Positions 1 through 8,222 of a DNA stretch of 11,687 nt are shown here, one piece after another. Each line of letters opens with the position of its first letter. The first letter of the stretch is position 1. A program made the position numbers and the translations under genes. Source of the stretch: an uncultured Candidatus Saccharibacteria bacterium (lineage in GTDB: Bacteria > Patescibacteriota > Saccharimonadia > Saccharimonadales > Saccharimonadaceae); assembly GCA_938046495.1 (NCBI GenBank), contig CALIXG010000085.1:1-11687 (forward strand). Reading direction: 5' to 3'. The notes under the pieces are model-generated. The model was not told the origin of the DNA and ran no database searches. It was given only the letters and a program-made list of their open reading frames with translations.

Positions 1-1
1 T

Positions 2-592
2 GAACTAGAAAAAGTATACTCAAATATACAAGAAAAAAACCAGATAAGTGCACTATGTAGTGTTGTTAAAAACAAATCTGGAATTGATTTTGGACATAGA
101 CAAATTATTAAAAAGAATCCAATTATTGTAAGATGGAAACACGTAAACCAAAAGGAATACGGTAGGCCTTATTTTAATATTGATATATTCTCATATGTCG
201 GCACAGCAATTAGAGTCGAAAGATTATTAGAAGTAGGGTTAGATCGAAAAAATTATTTTATCTACCATGATGATCAAGATCATTCAATAAGAATTCGCAA
301 TACTGGAAGAATTTTAACTTGCACAAAAAGCATTATCTATCACGATACAGAACCAACAAAATATAAACAACTATTTTGGGGCAATTATTACGATACCCGG
401 AATAAGCTCCTTACAATTCGATATAATTTTCCAATTAGATACTATCGAGTAAGGTACATAATTGGTTTTCTAAAAGATTGTATTTTATGCAAAAACAGAA
501 CAAAACGAAAGTTATTAAAGGCTGCATATCTTGACGCAAAGCATCAGAAAACTGGAATTAGTGATATTTATAATCCAGAATGGAAGGCGTAA
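2..592 (+). CDS. Family 2 glycosyltransferase, C-terminal part (possible galactofuranosyltransferase)
   Basis: An open frame with no start enters from the left edge and ends at TAA 590-592, giving 196 residues. About 90 residues in (nt 263-295) it reads YHDDQDHSIRI. This resembles the acidic D-D-x-D/E-x-S-x-R block in the C-terminal half of GT2/GT-A transferases of the rhamnosyl- and galactofuranosyl-transferase type, where an acidic residue is the catalytic base. The next stretch (GRILTCTKSIIYHDTEP) resembles the usual final beta strand with a metal-binding His. The tail is basic (KNRTKRKLLKAAYLDAKHQK), as in cytoplasmic enzymes that work at the membrane on lipid-linked sugars. The downstream glf gene makes UDP-galactofuranose, so transfer of Galf is a reasonable inference but not shown. 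The wzy-like gene starts 24 bp later. The family call is fairly secure; the substrate is not. Confidence 0.72.
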   Translation, partial: ELEKVYSNIQEKNQISALCSVVKNKSGIDFGHRQIIKKNPIIVRWKHVNQKEYGRPYFNIDIFSYVGTAIRVERLLEVGLDRKNYFIYHDDQDHSIRIRNTGRILTCTKSIIYHDTEPTKYKQLFWGNYYDTRNKLLTIRYNFPIRYYRVRYIIGFLKDCILCKNRTKRKLLKAAYLDAKHQKTGISDIYNPEWKA

Positions 593-616
593 AATATAAC
601 AAAAAAATAAAGCACC

Positions 617-1894
617 ATGAATAGTATATTAAGCAACATCAAACTTAGTAAGAATAAACTCAATAGTTTCCTACAAACTCTTTTTATTTTTTTGATCGTA
701 TTAGAAACTAGAAGTGTTTTTTCACGCCTAGATAATGGAAGCATAAACCAACTCGCCATTCTCGGTATTATATTATGCTTGTTGCTTATAATATGTTTAA
801 ATTTTAATCTAAACATAAAAAAATCACACTTAGGATTCTTGTTTCTTTATTATATTATAATGATACTATTTTTATTTATTAATCCAGGCGATAATAAATT
901 AGGCTTCTCAATAAATTTCCTAATAGTTTTACCACTTTTCTTTATAGTATTAAATATATATACAAAAATGGAAATAAGTCGTCTATTAGAAATTTATGTT
1001 CACATAATTTTTACCATAGCGTGCATATCTCTTTTATTTTATATTATGGGATCCGTCGCAAATATTATTCACCCAAATGTAGCCATAAACATAAACTGGA
1101 CTACCGATCCATCGGGCATAAAAAACATTGCGGGCTACTTTTTTGTACATTTTAATAGTCAAGAAACAACAATGTTTGGACTAAATATACTACGCAATAC
1201 TAGTATTTTTGTTGAAGGCCCTATGTATGCGCTACACTTGATGTTCGCAACTACACTCTCGATCAATATAAAGAAAAACATAATAAATAAATACTCATTA
1301 ATATTTGGACTAACAATTCTCACCACACTGTCTGTTACCGGAATCCTCTTCTATTTATTTATTCTATTATATAAATATATATTATTTTGTAAGACTAACT
1401 CTAAACTTATTCTTCTTCCATTTGTTATAATCGGAATTTTAATGGTAGGGACTCTCTTTTACACGGATAAGCAGTCTACAAGCTCTTACAATATTAGAAC
1501 CGACGATTACGCTGCAAGTTTTCAAGTATTCGAACAATACCCTATCTTTGGAGGCGGATATCAAAATAGGGATATCATCGTAAAATACATGTCAGATTTT
1601 AGGCAATACAACACCGGCCTCTCCAACTCTTTTATAACGATAATTGCACAGGGCGGAATATTTTTAACTATTTTTTATTTAGCTCCAATAATTTTGGATT
1701 TCTTGAAAATCTTTAGAGATCGCAAGAGTAATTTTACTATTTTTCAATTAATGTTACTACAGATGTATTTATTTTTCACTATTACGTACCAATACAGTTC
1801 TCTAATGATGTTCTTTTTAGCCTTAGACTACTATCTATTACTATCGAACAACAATAATGCTAATTTAATATTAGAACGAAATACCAAAGAATAA
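617..1894 (+). CDS. wzy: O-antigen/capsule polymerase-like membrane protein (Wzy type)
   Basis: A 425-residue protein that is almost entirely hydrophobic, with roughly ten to twelve membrane segments. This matches polysaccharide polymerases, which join flipped repeat units on the outer face of the membrane. Wzy proteins share little sequence, so the call rests on topology, length, neighbours and two local patterns. One is RNTSIFVEGPMYALHL (193-208), like the R-x-x-G-x-F-x-E-x-P block of the O-antigen ligase/polymerase family. The other is a large extracytoplasmic loop near 285-335 (YPIFGGGYQNRD) followed by SNSFITIIAQGGIF, like the usual H/S-N-x-F-x-x-x-x-x-x-x-G-G/I segment. The start ATG lies 24 bp after the glycosyltransferase stop and has no clear Shine-Dalgarno sequence, so translation may depend on read-through coupling. 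The flippase gene follows after one base. A lipid-linked ligase is the main alternative. Confidence 0.72.
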   Translation: MNSILSNIKLSKNKLNSFLQTLFIFLIVLETRSVFSRLDNGSINQLAILGIILCLLLIICLNFNLNIKKSHLGFLFLYYIIMILFLFINPGDNKLGFSINFLIVLPLFFIVLNIYTKMEISRLLEIYVHIIFTIACISLLFYIMGSVANIIHPNVAININWTTDPSGIKNIAGYFFVHFNSQETTMFGLNILRNTSIFVEGPMYALHLMFATTLSINIKKNIINKYSLIFGLTILTTLSVTGILFYLFILLYKYILFCKTNSKLILLPFVIIGILMVGTLFYTDKQSTSSYNIRTDDYAASFQVFEQYPIFGGGYQNRDIIVKYMSDFRQYNTGLSNSFITIIAQGGIFLTIFYLAPIILDFLKIFRDRKSNFTIFQLMLLQMYLFFTITYQYSSLMMFFLALDYYLLLSNNNNANLILERNTKE

Positions 1895-1895
1895 T

Positions 1896-3344
1896 ATGAA
1901 AAAATCTGTTACAAAAAATTACCTATACAATCTAACCTATCAAATCATGGTTATGATTTTACCACTTATCACTACACCATATATTTCTAGAGTTCTCGGT
2001 GCAAATAATATCGGAATTTACGGTTACACTCTTTCCATTACCACATTTTTTATTCTCTTTGGCTCACTCGGTGTTGCTCTTTATGGCCAAAGAGAGATTG
2101 CGTACCTTCAAAATGATAAGTGCAAACGTAGTTACTCGTTCTGGGAAATTTTCAGTCTGCGTCTAATAACAATGTCAATATCATTATTATTTTACAGTTT
2201 GACTTTTGCAAATAATAATATCGAATACGGTAACTACTATCAAATTCTTATCATCGAACTTATTGCTAATATAATTGATATAAGTTGGTTCTTTCAAGGA
2301 CTTGAAGAATTTAAGAAAACTGTTTTAAGAAATACTTTTGTCAAAATTATTGGCCTTATATTAGTATTTAGTTTAGTGAAAACCAAGAATGACTTGCCTA
2401 TCTATTATTGGATTTACGTAGGATCAACTTTTATTGGTAATTTATCATTATGGTTTTACCTACCAAAATATCTTACAAAAATCAAAATTACGAACCTAAA
2501 TGTTATAAAACACCTAAAACCTACCTCCGTCCTTTTTATTCCGCAAATTGCGGTTCAACTTTATACAGTACTAGATAAGACTATGATTGGATCGATTCTC
2601 CAGGATAAATCAGAAGTCGGCTATTACGAACAAGCACAAAAAATTATAAAAATGCTTCTCACGATCATTACCTCTTTTGGTGCAGTAATGATGCCAAGAA
2701 TTGCAAATACCTTTGCAAACAAAGATCGAAAAAAAATAAACACATACATGGAAAAATCTTTTCGACTAGTACTTCTATTTTCTTTTCCACTATTATTTGG
2801 GACAATAGCTATTTCCGATCTTTTCATACCACTGTTCCTTGGCCCTGGATATGAAAAAACAGCTCTAATCATGAAAGTAATATGCCCAATAATATTATTG
2901 ATCGGACTTAGTAATGTCACTGGAGTCCAATACCTACTTCCCACTAAACAGCAAAGAAAATACATTATTTCCGTAATTATAGGATCCCTTATAAATATAA
3001 CTCTAAACCTTATTTTAATACCAAAATATAATGCCTTAGGAGCTTCAATAGGCACTATCGTAGCCGAACTAATAGTAACAGGCGTACAGATTTTCTTCAC
3101 TAGGAATGATTTTAATTATAAGAATATTCTTAAATGCTCACCAAGATATATTATTGCAAGTCTTATTTCAGTAGTACCCGCAATATATATATCAAACTTT
3201 TTCACCACTAAAACCATATCCCTGTTTATCCGAATAACCATAATCGTACTGTCATACTTTGCCATCCTACTCATAGCCAAAGATGCATTTATTATAGAAA
3301 TTAAGCGTAAAATATCCTCAAAAATTAAAGGGAGCCAACGATGA
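1896..3344 (+). CDS. wzx: Polysaccharide repeat-unit flippase (Wzx/RfbX family)
   Basis: A 482-residue polytopic protein of the MOP (MATE-like) superfamily, with about 12-14 membrane segments. It is expected to flip undecaprenyl-pyrophosphate-linked repeat units across the cytoplasmic membrane. The N-terminus (NLTYQIMVMILPLITTPYIS, then RVLGANNIGIYGY) is the typical first-helix signature of Wzx proteins. The second repeat carries the standard LYTVLDKTMIG and SEVGYYEQAQKI block, followed near residues 255-265 by GAVMMPRIA. Late segments such as KYNALGASIGTIVAELIV are also characteristic. Only one base separates it from wzy, and no Shine-Dalgarno sequence is visible before its ATG, so it is probably translationally coupled. 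Its TGA stop overlaps the ATG of the acyltransferase (ATGA). Length and topology are normal for the family. Substrate specificity cannot be read from sequence. Confidence 0.93.
   Translation: MKKSVTKNYLYNLTYQIMVMILPLITTPYISRVLGANNIGIYGYTLSITTFFILFGSLGVALYGQREIAYLQNDKCKRSYSFWEIFSLRLITMSISLLFYSLTFANNNIEYGNYYQILIIELIANIIDISWFFQGLEEFKKTVLRNTFVKIIGLILVFSLVKTKNDLPIYYWIYVGSTFIGNLSLWFYLPKYLTKIKITNLNVIKHLKPTSVLFIPQIAVQLYTVLDKTMIGSILQDKSEVGYYEQAQKIIKMLLTIITSFGAVMMPRIANTFANKDRKKINTYMEKSFRLVLLFSFPLLFGTIAISDLFIPLFLGPGYEKTALIMKVICPIILLIGLSNVTGVQYLLPTKQQRKYIISVIIGSLINITLNLILIPKYNALGASIGTIVAELIVTGVQIFFTRNDFNYKNILKCSPRYIIASLISVVPAIYISNFFTTKTISLFIRITIIVLSYFAILLIAKDAFIIEIKRKISSKIKGSQR
3328..3334 (+). promoter_or_regulatory. 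Ribosome binding site of the acyltransferase gene
   Basis: AAGGGAG lies six bases before the ATG at 3341, inside the 3' end of wzx. It supports that start and shows that the gene reinitiates within the ATGA overlap. Confidence 0.75.
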
Positions 3345-4336
3345 AAAGGAATTATAACTTAGATTTAATAAGAATTTTTGCATGCATCTCCGTATTGGTC
3401 TTACATATTTTTGGTGTTAGGGGTGGATATTTTAATACAATTACTTATTTAACGGGTACTCTAGGAATACCACTGTTCTTTATGATGAGCGGATATAATA
3501 TGCTCTCTAAAAAAAGACGATATTCTGAAATAGTACTCAAAATATTAAATATTTATATATTTCTGCTAATATTCTGTTCTATTGGCGGAATTTTGTACAC
3601 GCATTTTAAGCATTTACCAATATCTATTATCCCCGAATTATACCTAGGAGTAATTACCACTAAAGGCACTTTTGCAATACTATGGTTTATGGTTGCTTTA
3701 ACTTTTATATACTTAATGACGCCAATATTATATAAACATAGAACCAAAAAATACTTTCTCCAAATACTTTTTGGCGGATCTTCCATTATATTTATTTCCA
3801 ATATAATACTAGTAAATAACTTTGGTATAACAATAAAAGATTTAATACCGCAAACACTACGCATTTGGACCTGGATTAGCTACTATATGTTAGGATATTA
3901 TTTAAGTGAACGTAGAAGCTTAATATTGAAACCATCCTTATCTACTTTAATCATAATTACAATCATCGCCGTAAATTATGAATACTTTATTGGCAAAATC
4001 CTATTTCATAATGTATTTGCAGAAATTTTTTACGATAGTATAGTTATAAAAATATGGTCAATAGCCCTCTGGTCTTTTATTATGCGACATAAGATAATGG
4101 CAAATAATACACGAACAATTACAATAATCTCCAAGACAACTTTTTGTATATATATCCTACAAGTGCCTCTGCTCATTATTGTTAATCAAATTGTTAAAGA
4201 TAAATCAAATATACTGATAAATTTAATCGCATTCATCTGTAGTGGACTGAGTTTATTTATAATATCGTATATGATTACGAAAACAAAATATATTAATAGA
4301 TTTTTCGAGCTTAAAATAATAGGAGGAAGAAAATGA
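3341..4336 (+). CDS. Membrane acyltransferase, acyltransferase-3 family (sugar O-acyltransferase)
   Basis: A 331-residue integral membrane protein with about ten hydrophobic helices. The N-terminus LDLIRIFACISVLVLHIFGV has the hallmark of acyltransferase family 3: Arg11 and, in the first helix, His22, the proposed catalytic histidine. It is followed by GTLGIPLFFMMSGYNML, matching the family's G-x-x-x-x-x-x-F-F-x-x-S-G-Y block. Members carry acyl groups, usually acetyl from cytoplasmic acetyl-CoA, to sugars on lipid-linked or exported glycans. The gene sits between wzx and glf with 4-bp overlaps at both ends and its own ribosome binding site, so it very probably decorates this locus's polysaccharide. 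The sugar modified and the acyl group are not deducible. The protein is slightly short because no extra C-terminal SGNH domain is present. Confidence 0.87.
   Translation: MKRNYNLDLIRIFACISVLVLHIFGVRGGYFNTITYLTGTLGIPLFFMMSGYNMLSKKRRYSEIVLKILNIYIFLLIFCSIGGILYTHFKHLPISIIPELYLGVITTKGTFAILWFMVALTFIYLMTPILYKHRTKKYFLQILFGGSSIIFISNIILVNNFGITIKDLIPQTLRIWTWISYYMLGYYLSERRSLILKPSLSTLIIITIIAVNYEYFIGKILFHNVFAEIFYDSIVIKIWSIALWSFIMRHKIMANNTRTITIISKTTFCIYILQVPLLIIVNQIVKDKSNILINLIAFICSGLSLFIISYMITKTKYINRFFELKIIGGRK
4321..4326 (+). promoter_or_regulatory. Strong ribosome binding site of glf
   Basis: AGGAGG with a six-base spacer precedes the ATG at 4333. It lies within the last codons of the acyltransferase gene and fixes the start of glf in the ATGA overlap. 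Confidence 0.85.
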
Positions 4337-5430
4337 AAAAATATGATTATCTAATAGTGGGTGCGGGATTATTCGGCGCTACTGTCGCAAACAGGCTTCA
4401 ACAATCGGGTAAAAAAGTACTGGTTATTGATAAGAGGAATCATATCGCAGGCAATGTTTATACCGAAACAGTTGAAGGCATACCAGTTCACAAATATGGA
4501 GCTCATATATTTCATACAGACTACAAAGATGTGTGGGATTATGTAAACTCTTTTATCGAATTTAATCGTTTCACAAATAGTCCAATAGCTATATATAAAA
4601 ACAAACTTTATAATCTTCCATTTAATATGAATACTTTTAGTAAGTTATGGGAAGATGTCATTACGCCAGAAGACGCAAAAAAACATATAGACTCCGAAAA
4701 AAGTCAATTCAATGGTGTAACTCCAAAAAACTTAGAAGAACAAGCAATTAGTCTTGTTGGACAGACAATCTACGAAACACTCATAAAGGGCTACACTGAA
4801 AAACAGTGGAATAGAAAATGTACTGAACTACCAGCCTTTATTATCAAAAGATTACCGGTTAGATTCACTTATGATAATAACTACTTTAATGATAGATATC
4901 AGGGTATTCCAATTGGAGGGTATACAAAGCTAGTAGAAAAAATGCTAAGTGGAGTAGAAATTAATCTAGGCTGTGACTATTTCAAAAATAGAAACTATTA
5001 TAATAATCTAGCGGAAAAAATAATTTACTCAGGAATGATTGATGAATACTTTGAATTTAAGCTAGGCAGATTAGAATATCGCTCATTAAAATTTGACACA
5101 AAAATTTATCAGACTGAAAATTATCAGGGAAATGCAGTAATCAATTATACTGACACCACCCCATCATATACACGTGTTATTGAACATCGCCACTTTGATG
5201 ATACTGTTGTATCTAATAATACAGTAGTAACTTATGAGTATCCAGAAGACTGGACGCCAGAAAAAGAGGCCTATTATGCTATTAATGATGAAAAGAACAA
5301 TCAGCTAGCTGAAAAATACCGACAGCTAGCAAAGAAAGAAAAGAATGTTATCTTTGGCGGACGTTTAGCTGAATATAAGTACTATGACATGGACGATGTC
5401 ATAAAAAGAGCATTAGAAATTAATTTATAA
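4333..5430 (+). CDS. glf: UDP-galactopyranose mutase
   Basis: A cytoplasmic flavoenzyme of 365 residues that interconverts UDP-galactopyranose and UDP-galactofuranose, using reduced FAD as a nucleophile. The N-terminal FAD-binding fold is plain: DYLIVGAGLFGATVANRL holds the G-x-G-x-x-G loop at residues 10-15, and VIDKRNHIAGN (32-41) is the usual end of the second strand and its glycine. The family's HKYGAHIFHT (53-62) follows. GYTEKQW (153-159) and the block RLPVRFTYDNNYF, then RYQGIPIGGYT (173-198), include substrate- and flavin-contacting residues. FGGRLAEYKYYDMDDVI near the C-terminus is the second FAD contact region. Length is normal. The gene is translated from an ATGA overlap with the acyltransferase, and ugd begins 16 bp after its stop. 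It predicts galactofuranose in the glycan and fits the possible Galf transferase at the start of the window. Confidence 0.97.
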   Translation: MKKYDYLIVGAGLFGATVANRLQQSGKKVLVIDKRNHIAGNVYTETVEGIPVHKYGAHIFHTDYKDVWDYVNSFIEFNRFTNSPIAIYKNKLYNLPFNMNTFSKLWEDVITPEDAKKHIDSEKSQFNGVTPKNLEEQAISLVGQTIYETLIKGYTEKQWNRKCTELPAFIIKRLPVRFTYDNNYFNDRYQGIPIGGYTKLVEKMLSGVEINLGCDYFKNRNYYNNLAEKIIYSGMIDEYFEFKLGRLEYRSLKFDTKIYQTENYQGNAVINYTDTTPSYTRVIEHRHFDDTVVSNNTVVTYEYPEDWTPEKEAYYAINDEKNNQLAEKYRQLAKKEKNVIFGGRLAEYKYYDMDDVIKRALEINL

Positions 5431-5432
5431 AA

Positions 5433-5438
5433 AAGGAG
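5433..5438 (+). promoter_or_regulatory. Ribosome binding site of ugd
   Basis: AAGGAG with an eight-base spacer precedes the ATG at 5447 and supports that start. Confidence 0.8.
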
Positions 5439-5446
5439 TATTATAT

Positions 5447-6616
5447 ATGAAAATTGCAGTTGCTGGTACTGGCTATGTAGGCCTTTCGTTGGCCACCTTA
5501 TTAAGTGTAGATAATGAGGTCTATGCGCTTGATATTACCCAGAAAAAAGTTGATATGATCAATGACAGGATCAGCCCGATTCAGGATGAGTATATTGAAA
5601 AATATTTCAAAGAAAAACAATTAAACCTAACCGCCACATTAGACTACAAAGAGGCTTTTAATAATGCAAAATTTGTAATTATTAGCACTCCAACAAATTA
5701 CAATGACGAAACACATCAATTCGACACATCGACTGTCGAAGATATTATTAGGAAGGTCATTTCACTTAACGATCCCGGCATTACAATGGTAATCAAAAGT
5801 ACAATTCCGGTCGGATTCGTCGAGAAAATTAAGAAAAAATACAATATTGATAACATCATGTTTAGTCCTGAGTTTCTTCGCGAAGGACATGCACTGTATG
5901 ACAACCTATATCCGTCTAGAATTATAATTGGAGAAAAAAGCAACCGCGCAAAAGAGTTTGCTGAATTATTGAAGAGTTCTTGCTTAAAGCCAGATGTTGA
6001 GATTAAATATGTAGGTTCAACCGAAGCAGAAGCTATAAAGCTTTTCGCAAACACATACCTGGCACTTCGCGTTTCATACTTCAACGAACTTGATACTTAT
6101 GCTGAAATTAAAGGTATTAACACAAAAGAAATCATTGATGGTGTATGTTCTGATCCACGCATAGGAAATCACTATAACAACCCATCATTTGGCTACGGCG
6201 GATATTGTTTACCAAAAGACACAAAGCAGCTCCTTGCTAATTATAAAAATGTCCCTGAAAATCTCATTGAAGCAATTGTCGATTCAAATAATACCCGTAA
6301 AAAACATATTACAAATATGATATTAAAGAAAAATCCTAATACTGTAGGGGTCTATCGTCTCACAATGAAGAGTGGCTCGGACAATTTTAGAGCAAGTGCA
6401 ATATTTGATGTAATAAAAGAACTTCGATACGCTGGAATTAATATTGTTATCTATGAACCAATGCTGTCAGAGGATAACTATGACGACATAAAGGTTATTA
6501 AAGACTTAAACGAGTTCAAATCAATCTCAGATGTAATCTTGGCTAATAGAAGCAATAGTGAACTACATGGAGTTGAAGAAAAGGTCTATACTAGAGATTT
6601 ATATTTTAGAGACTAA
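5447..6616 (+). CDS. ugd: UDP-glucose 6-dehydrogenase
   Basis: A 389-residue cytoplasmic NAD-dependent enzyme that oxidises UDP-glucose twice to UDP-glucuronate, supplying an acidic sugar or its derivatives. The N-terminal Rossmann motif is VAGTGYVGLSLA (G7, G9, G12). Family blocks appear in order: STIPVGF (118-124); SPEFLREGHALYDNLYPSRI (140-159), containing the general-acid Glu region; EAIKLFANTYLALR (195-208), with conserved Lys198 and Asn202; and GYGGYCLPKDTKQL (249-262), with catalytic Cys254 and Asp258. The C-terminal domain carries MKSGSDNFRASAI. From memory the protein closely resembles the short E. coli Ugd/streptococcal HasB type, both in these blocks and in length. It follows glf by 16 bp, and the LCP gene starts three bases after its stop. 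UDP-GlcA could also be converted to UDP-GalA by an epimerase outside the window. Confidence 0.97.
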   Translation: MKIAVAGTGYVGLSLATLLSVDNEVYALDITQKKVDMINDRISPIQDEYIEKYFKEKQLNLTATLDYKEAFNNAKFVIISTPTNYNDETHQFDTSTVEDIIRKVISLNDPGITMVIKSTIPVGFVEKIKKKYNIDNIMFSPEFLREGHALYDNLYPSRIIIGEKSNRAKEFAELLKSSCLKPDVEIKYVGSTEAEAIKLFANTYLALRVSYFNELDTYAEIKGINTKEIIDGVCSDPRIGNHYNNPSFGYGGYCLPKDTKQLLANYKNVPENLIEAIVDSNNTRKKHITNMILKKNPNTVGVYRLTMKSGSDNFRASAIFDVIKELRYAGINIVIYEPMLSEDNYDDIKVIKDLNEFKSISDVILANRSNSELHGVEEKVYTRDLYFRD

Positions 6617-6619
6617 AAT

Positions 6620-8140
6620 ATGAATCACAAATCTACTTTACGTACAGCTACGTTAATATTTATCACAGAATCCATTTCAATTATGACTGTTTGCATAATG
6701 TTATATTTTTTGTATCAGTCACATTTACTTAATACCAGTATATTTCTTGCAGCCACATTTTTCACCGTCTTAATCCAAGCCATACTGTTTATTTTTCGTC
6801 ATCATATCGTATCATTAATCCTCCAAATTATCGTTATAGTTACCTCCTCTATCCTCTCCTTCCTCTTCTTCAAATATAACGATTACTTCTCCAAAATCAG
6901 CCTCAATGAAACCTACTACGAAAAATACAGTCTCGTCACTCTCAAAGATTCTGATCTCGCAAAAAATAACTCTGGGGCCATCGCCCCGCTTGGACTCCTT
7001 ACTAACGACCCATATTTCGAAACTGTGAAGCAATATCTCACAAATGCCGACCAAAATAACGCAGATCGGAAAAACTCCAACAATAAAAACGCCAACCAAA
7101 AACAATCTCGTCCAGACCTCCTCAAAACCTCTCTCGAAGAAACCAGTCTCAAGACCTACAACAATCTCCTCGCCCTCACTACCGCACTCACTAGCCCTAA
7201 AACCACCAATGATAAGCTCCAAACTATCTTCCTCGGCCATACTTATCTGGACGCCCTAAAAGACAATAACGAAACCACCTACAATAAACTTCAAATTCTC
7301 GCCGATGTCGAAATTAAAGTCACCCCAAAGCACGTCGAAACCACCACTCACGCTTCACTCGATACACCTTTCACCATTTACATCAGTGGCATCGATAATC
7401 GTGACCACACCCTACCTTTTGTCGCCCGCTCCGACGTTAATCTCATCATGGTTGTGAATCCCGCCAAGCATAAAATTCTCCTCCTTAATACTCCCCGTGA
7501 TTTTTATGTCCCCCTCGCCATGAATGGCAAACTCGACAAACTCACACACGCCGGTCTTTATGGCGTCAACGAATCAATTCATACTCTCGAGAATTTTTAC
7601 GGCATTAAATTCAATTACTATGCTCGTATCAATTTCGACGCCACTTCCACCATTATCGATCAGCTCGGCGGTGTCGACATCCATATTCCATATGTCGTGA
7701 ACACTTATCATGGTCACCGTCACTATGAGCCAGGGAATTATCATCTCAATGGCGACGAAGCCTTAGATTTTGCCAGAGAGCGCGTCTCGATTAGTTGGGC
7801 CGGGGGTGATCGCGAGCGTGGTCGTAATCAAGAAAAAATTATCACCGCCCTACTTCAAAAACTTCAGCGGGACAAAACCAATCTCACTAAGTTAGATCAA
7901 ATTTTTAATTCCATCGCTAAAAATATTCAGACCAATTTCACGCCTGACGATCTTAAATATCTCGTCCAGAAACAATTGACGAATTTCTCTAATTGGCAAA
8001 TCGAATCAATCGACGTCGATGGTAAGGCCGACATTACTTCGACCTACACTTATCCAGAACCAAAACACTTCGTTTGGCATCCATATCAAGACACCGTCGA
8101 TAAAGCAAAAACCAAGCTCCAAGAATATCTCACAGAGTAA
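6620..8140 (+). CDS. LytR-CpsA-Psr (LCP) family glycopolymer ligase, CpsA-like architecture
   Basis: A 506-residue membrane protein expected to transfer lipid-linked glycan onto the cell wall. Three hydrophobic helices lie near residues 11-31, 38-58 and 63-84. An extracytoplasmic region follows (about 95-245), with an Asn/Lys/Gln-rich stretch at 141-163; this layout recalls streptococcal CpsA, which has an accessory domain before the LCP domain. The LCP domain (about 252-415) shows the expected blocks: ARSDVNLIMVV (R270, D272), LLNTPRDFYVPL (Arg293), KLTHAGLYG (306-314), GGVDIHIPY, ALDFARER (381-388) and GDRERGRNQ (396-404). The conserved Arg/Asp residues bind the polyprenyl pyrophosphate and metal in known members. 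The gene begins three bases after ugd without a clear ribosome binding site. Base use changes sharply within its first 200 bases. Its last codons form the first copy of a tandem repeat. Confidence 0.93.
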   Translation: MNHKSTLRTATLIFITESISIMTVCIMLYFLYQSHLLNTSIFLAATFFTVLIQAILFIFRHHIVSLILQIIVIVTSSILSFLFFKYNDYFSKISLNETYYEKYSLVTLKDSDLAKNNSGAIAPLGLLTNDPYFETVKQYLTNADQNNADRKNSNNKNANQKQSRPDLLKTSLEETSLKTYNNLLALTTALTSPKTTNDKLQTIFLGHTYLDALKDNNETTYNKLQILADVEIKVTPKHVETTTHASLDTPFTIYISGIDNRDHTLPFVARSDVNLIMVVNPAKHKILLLNTPRDFYVPLAMNGKLDKLTHAGLYGVNESIHTLENFYGIKFNYYARINFDATSTIIDQLGGVDIHIPYVVNTYHGHRHYEPGNYHLNGDEALDFARERVSISWAGGDRERGRNQEKIITALLQKLQRDKTNLTKLDQIFNSIAKNIQTNFTPDDLKYLVQKQLTNFSNWQIESIDVDGKADITSTYTYPEPKHFVWHPYQDTVDKAKTKLQEYLTE

Positions 8141-8221
8141 TCTAATAACATCTCCAAGAATATCTCACGCAGTAATCTAATTCCAGTTCCAAGAATATCT
8201 CACAAAATGATAGAATAGTTT
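8117..8221 (+). repeat. 35-bp tandem repeat, three copies, duplicating the LCP gene's 3' end
   Basis: Copies start at 8117, 8152 and 8187, exactly 35 bp apart. The core CCAAGAATATCTCAC is identical in all three. Copy 1 contains the last seven codons and stop of the LCP gene (LQEYLTE-stop). Copies 2 and 3 would read LQEYLTQ-TAA and FQEYLTK-TGA, so each carries its own stop at the same place, although 35 is not a multiple of three and the later copies are not in frame with the gene. Copies 1 and 2 agree over about 30 bases; copy 3 has diverged more after the core. Confidence 0.93.
8208..8216 (+). promoter_or_regulatory. Extended -10 promoter for vanZ, probably giving a leaderless mRNA
   Basis: TGATAGAAT fits an extended -10 element (TG-n-TAnAAT). 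Six bases separate it from the ATG at 8223, which places the expected transcription start on the start codon. No ribosome binding site is present, in keeping with a leaderless transcript. The -35 region (about 8187-8193) is poor, but an extended -10 can do without it. The TG comes from the pseudo-stop codon of the third repeat copy. Confidence 0.5.
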
Positions 8222-8222
8222 A

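Noticed and set aside
617-619. A different start for wzy
   Set aside because: No upstream in-frame start with a ribosome binding site is seen, and the ATG at 617 is followed at once by the first membrane helix region, so it was kept despite the weak initiation context.
2624-3100. Minus-strand frame of 158 codons inside wzx
   Set aside because: It lies wholly within the well-supported flippase gene, has no domain signature, and reflects the low density of stops opposite this gene.
6815-7240. Minus-strand frames of 141 and 78 codons inside the LCP gene
   Set aside because: These are the by-product of the C-rich wobble positions of the LCP gene. The Glu/Gly/Val-rich product is the usual antisense artefact.
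8117-8221. The three 35-bp repeats as a small CRISPR array
   Set aside because: The units are contiguous with no unique spacers, and they start inside a coding sequence. This is a tandem duplication.
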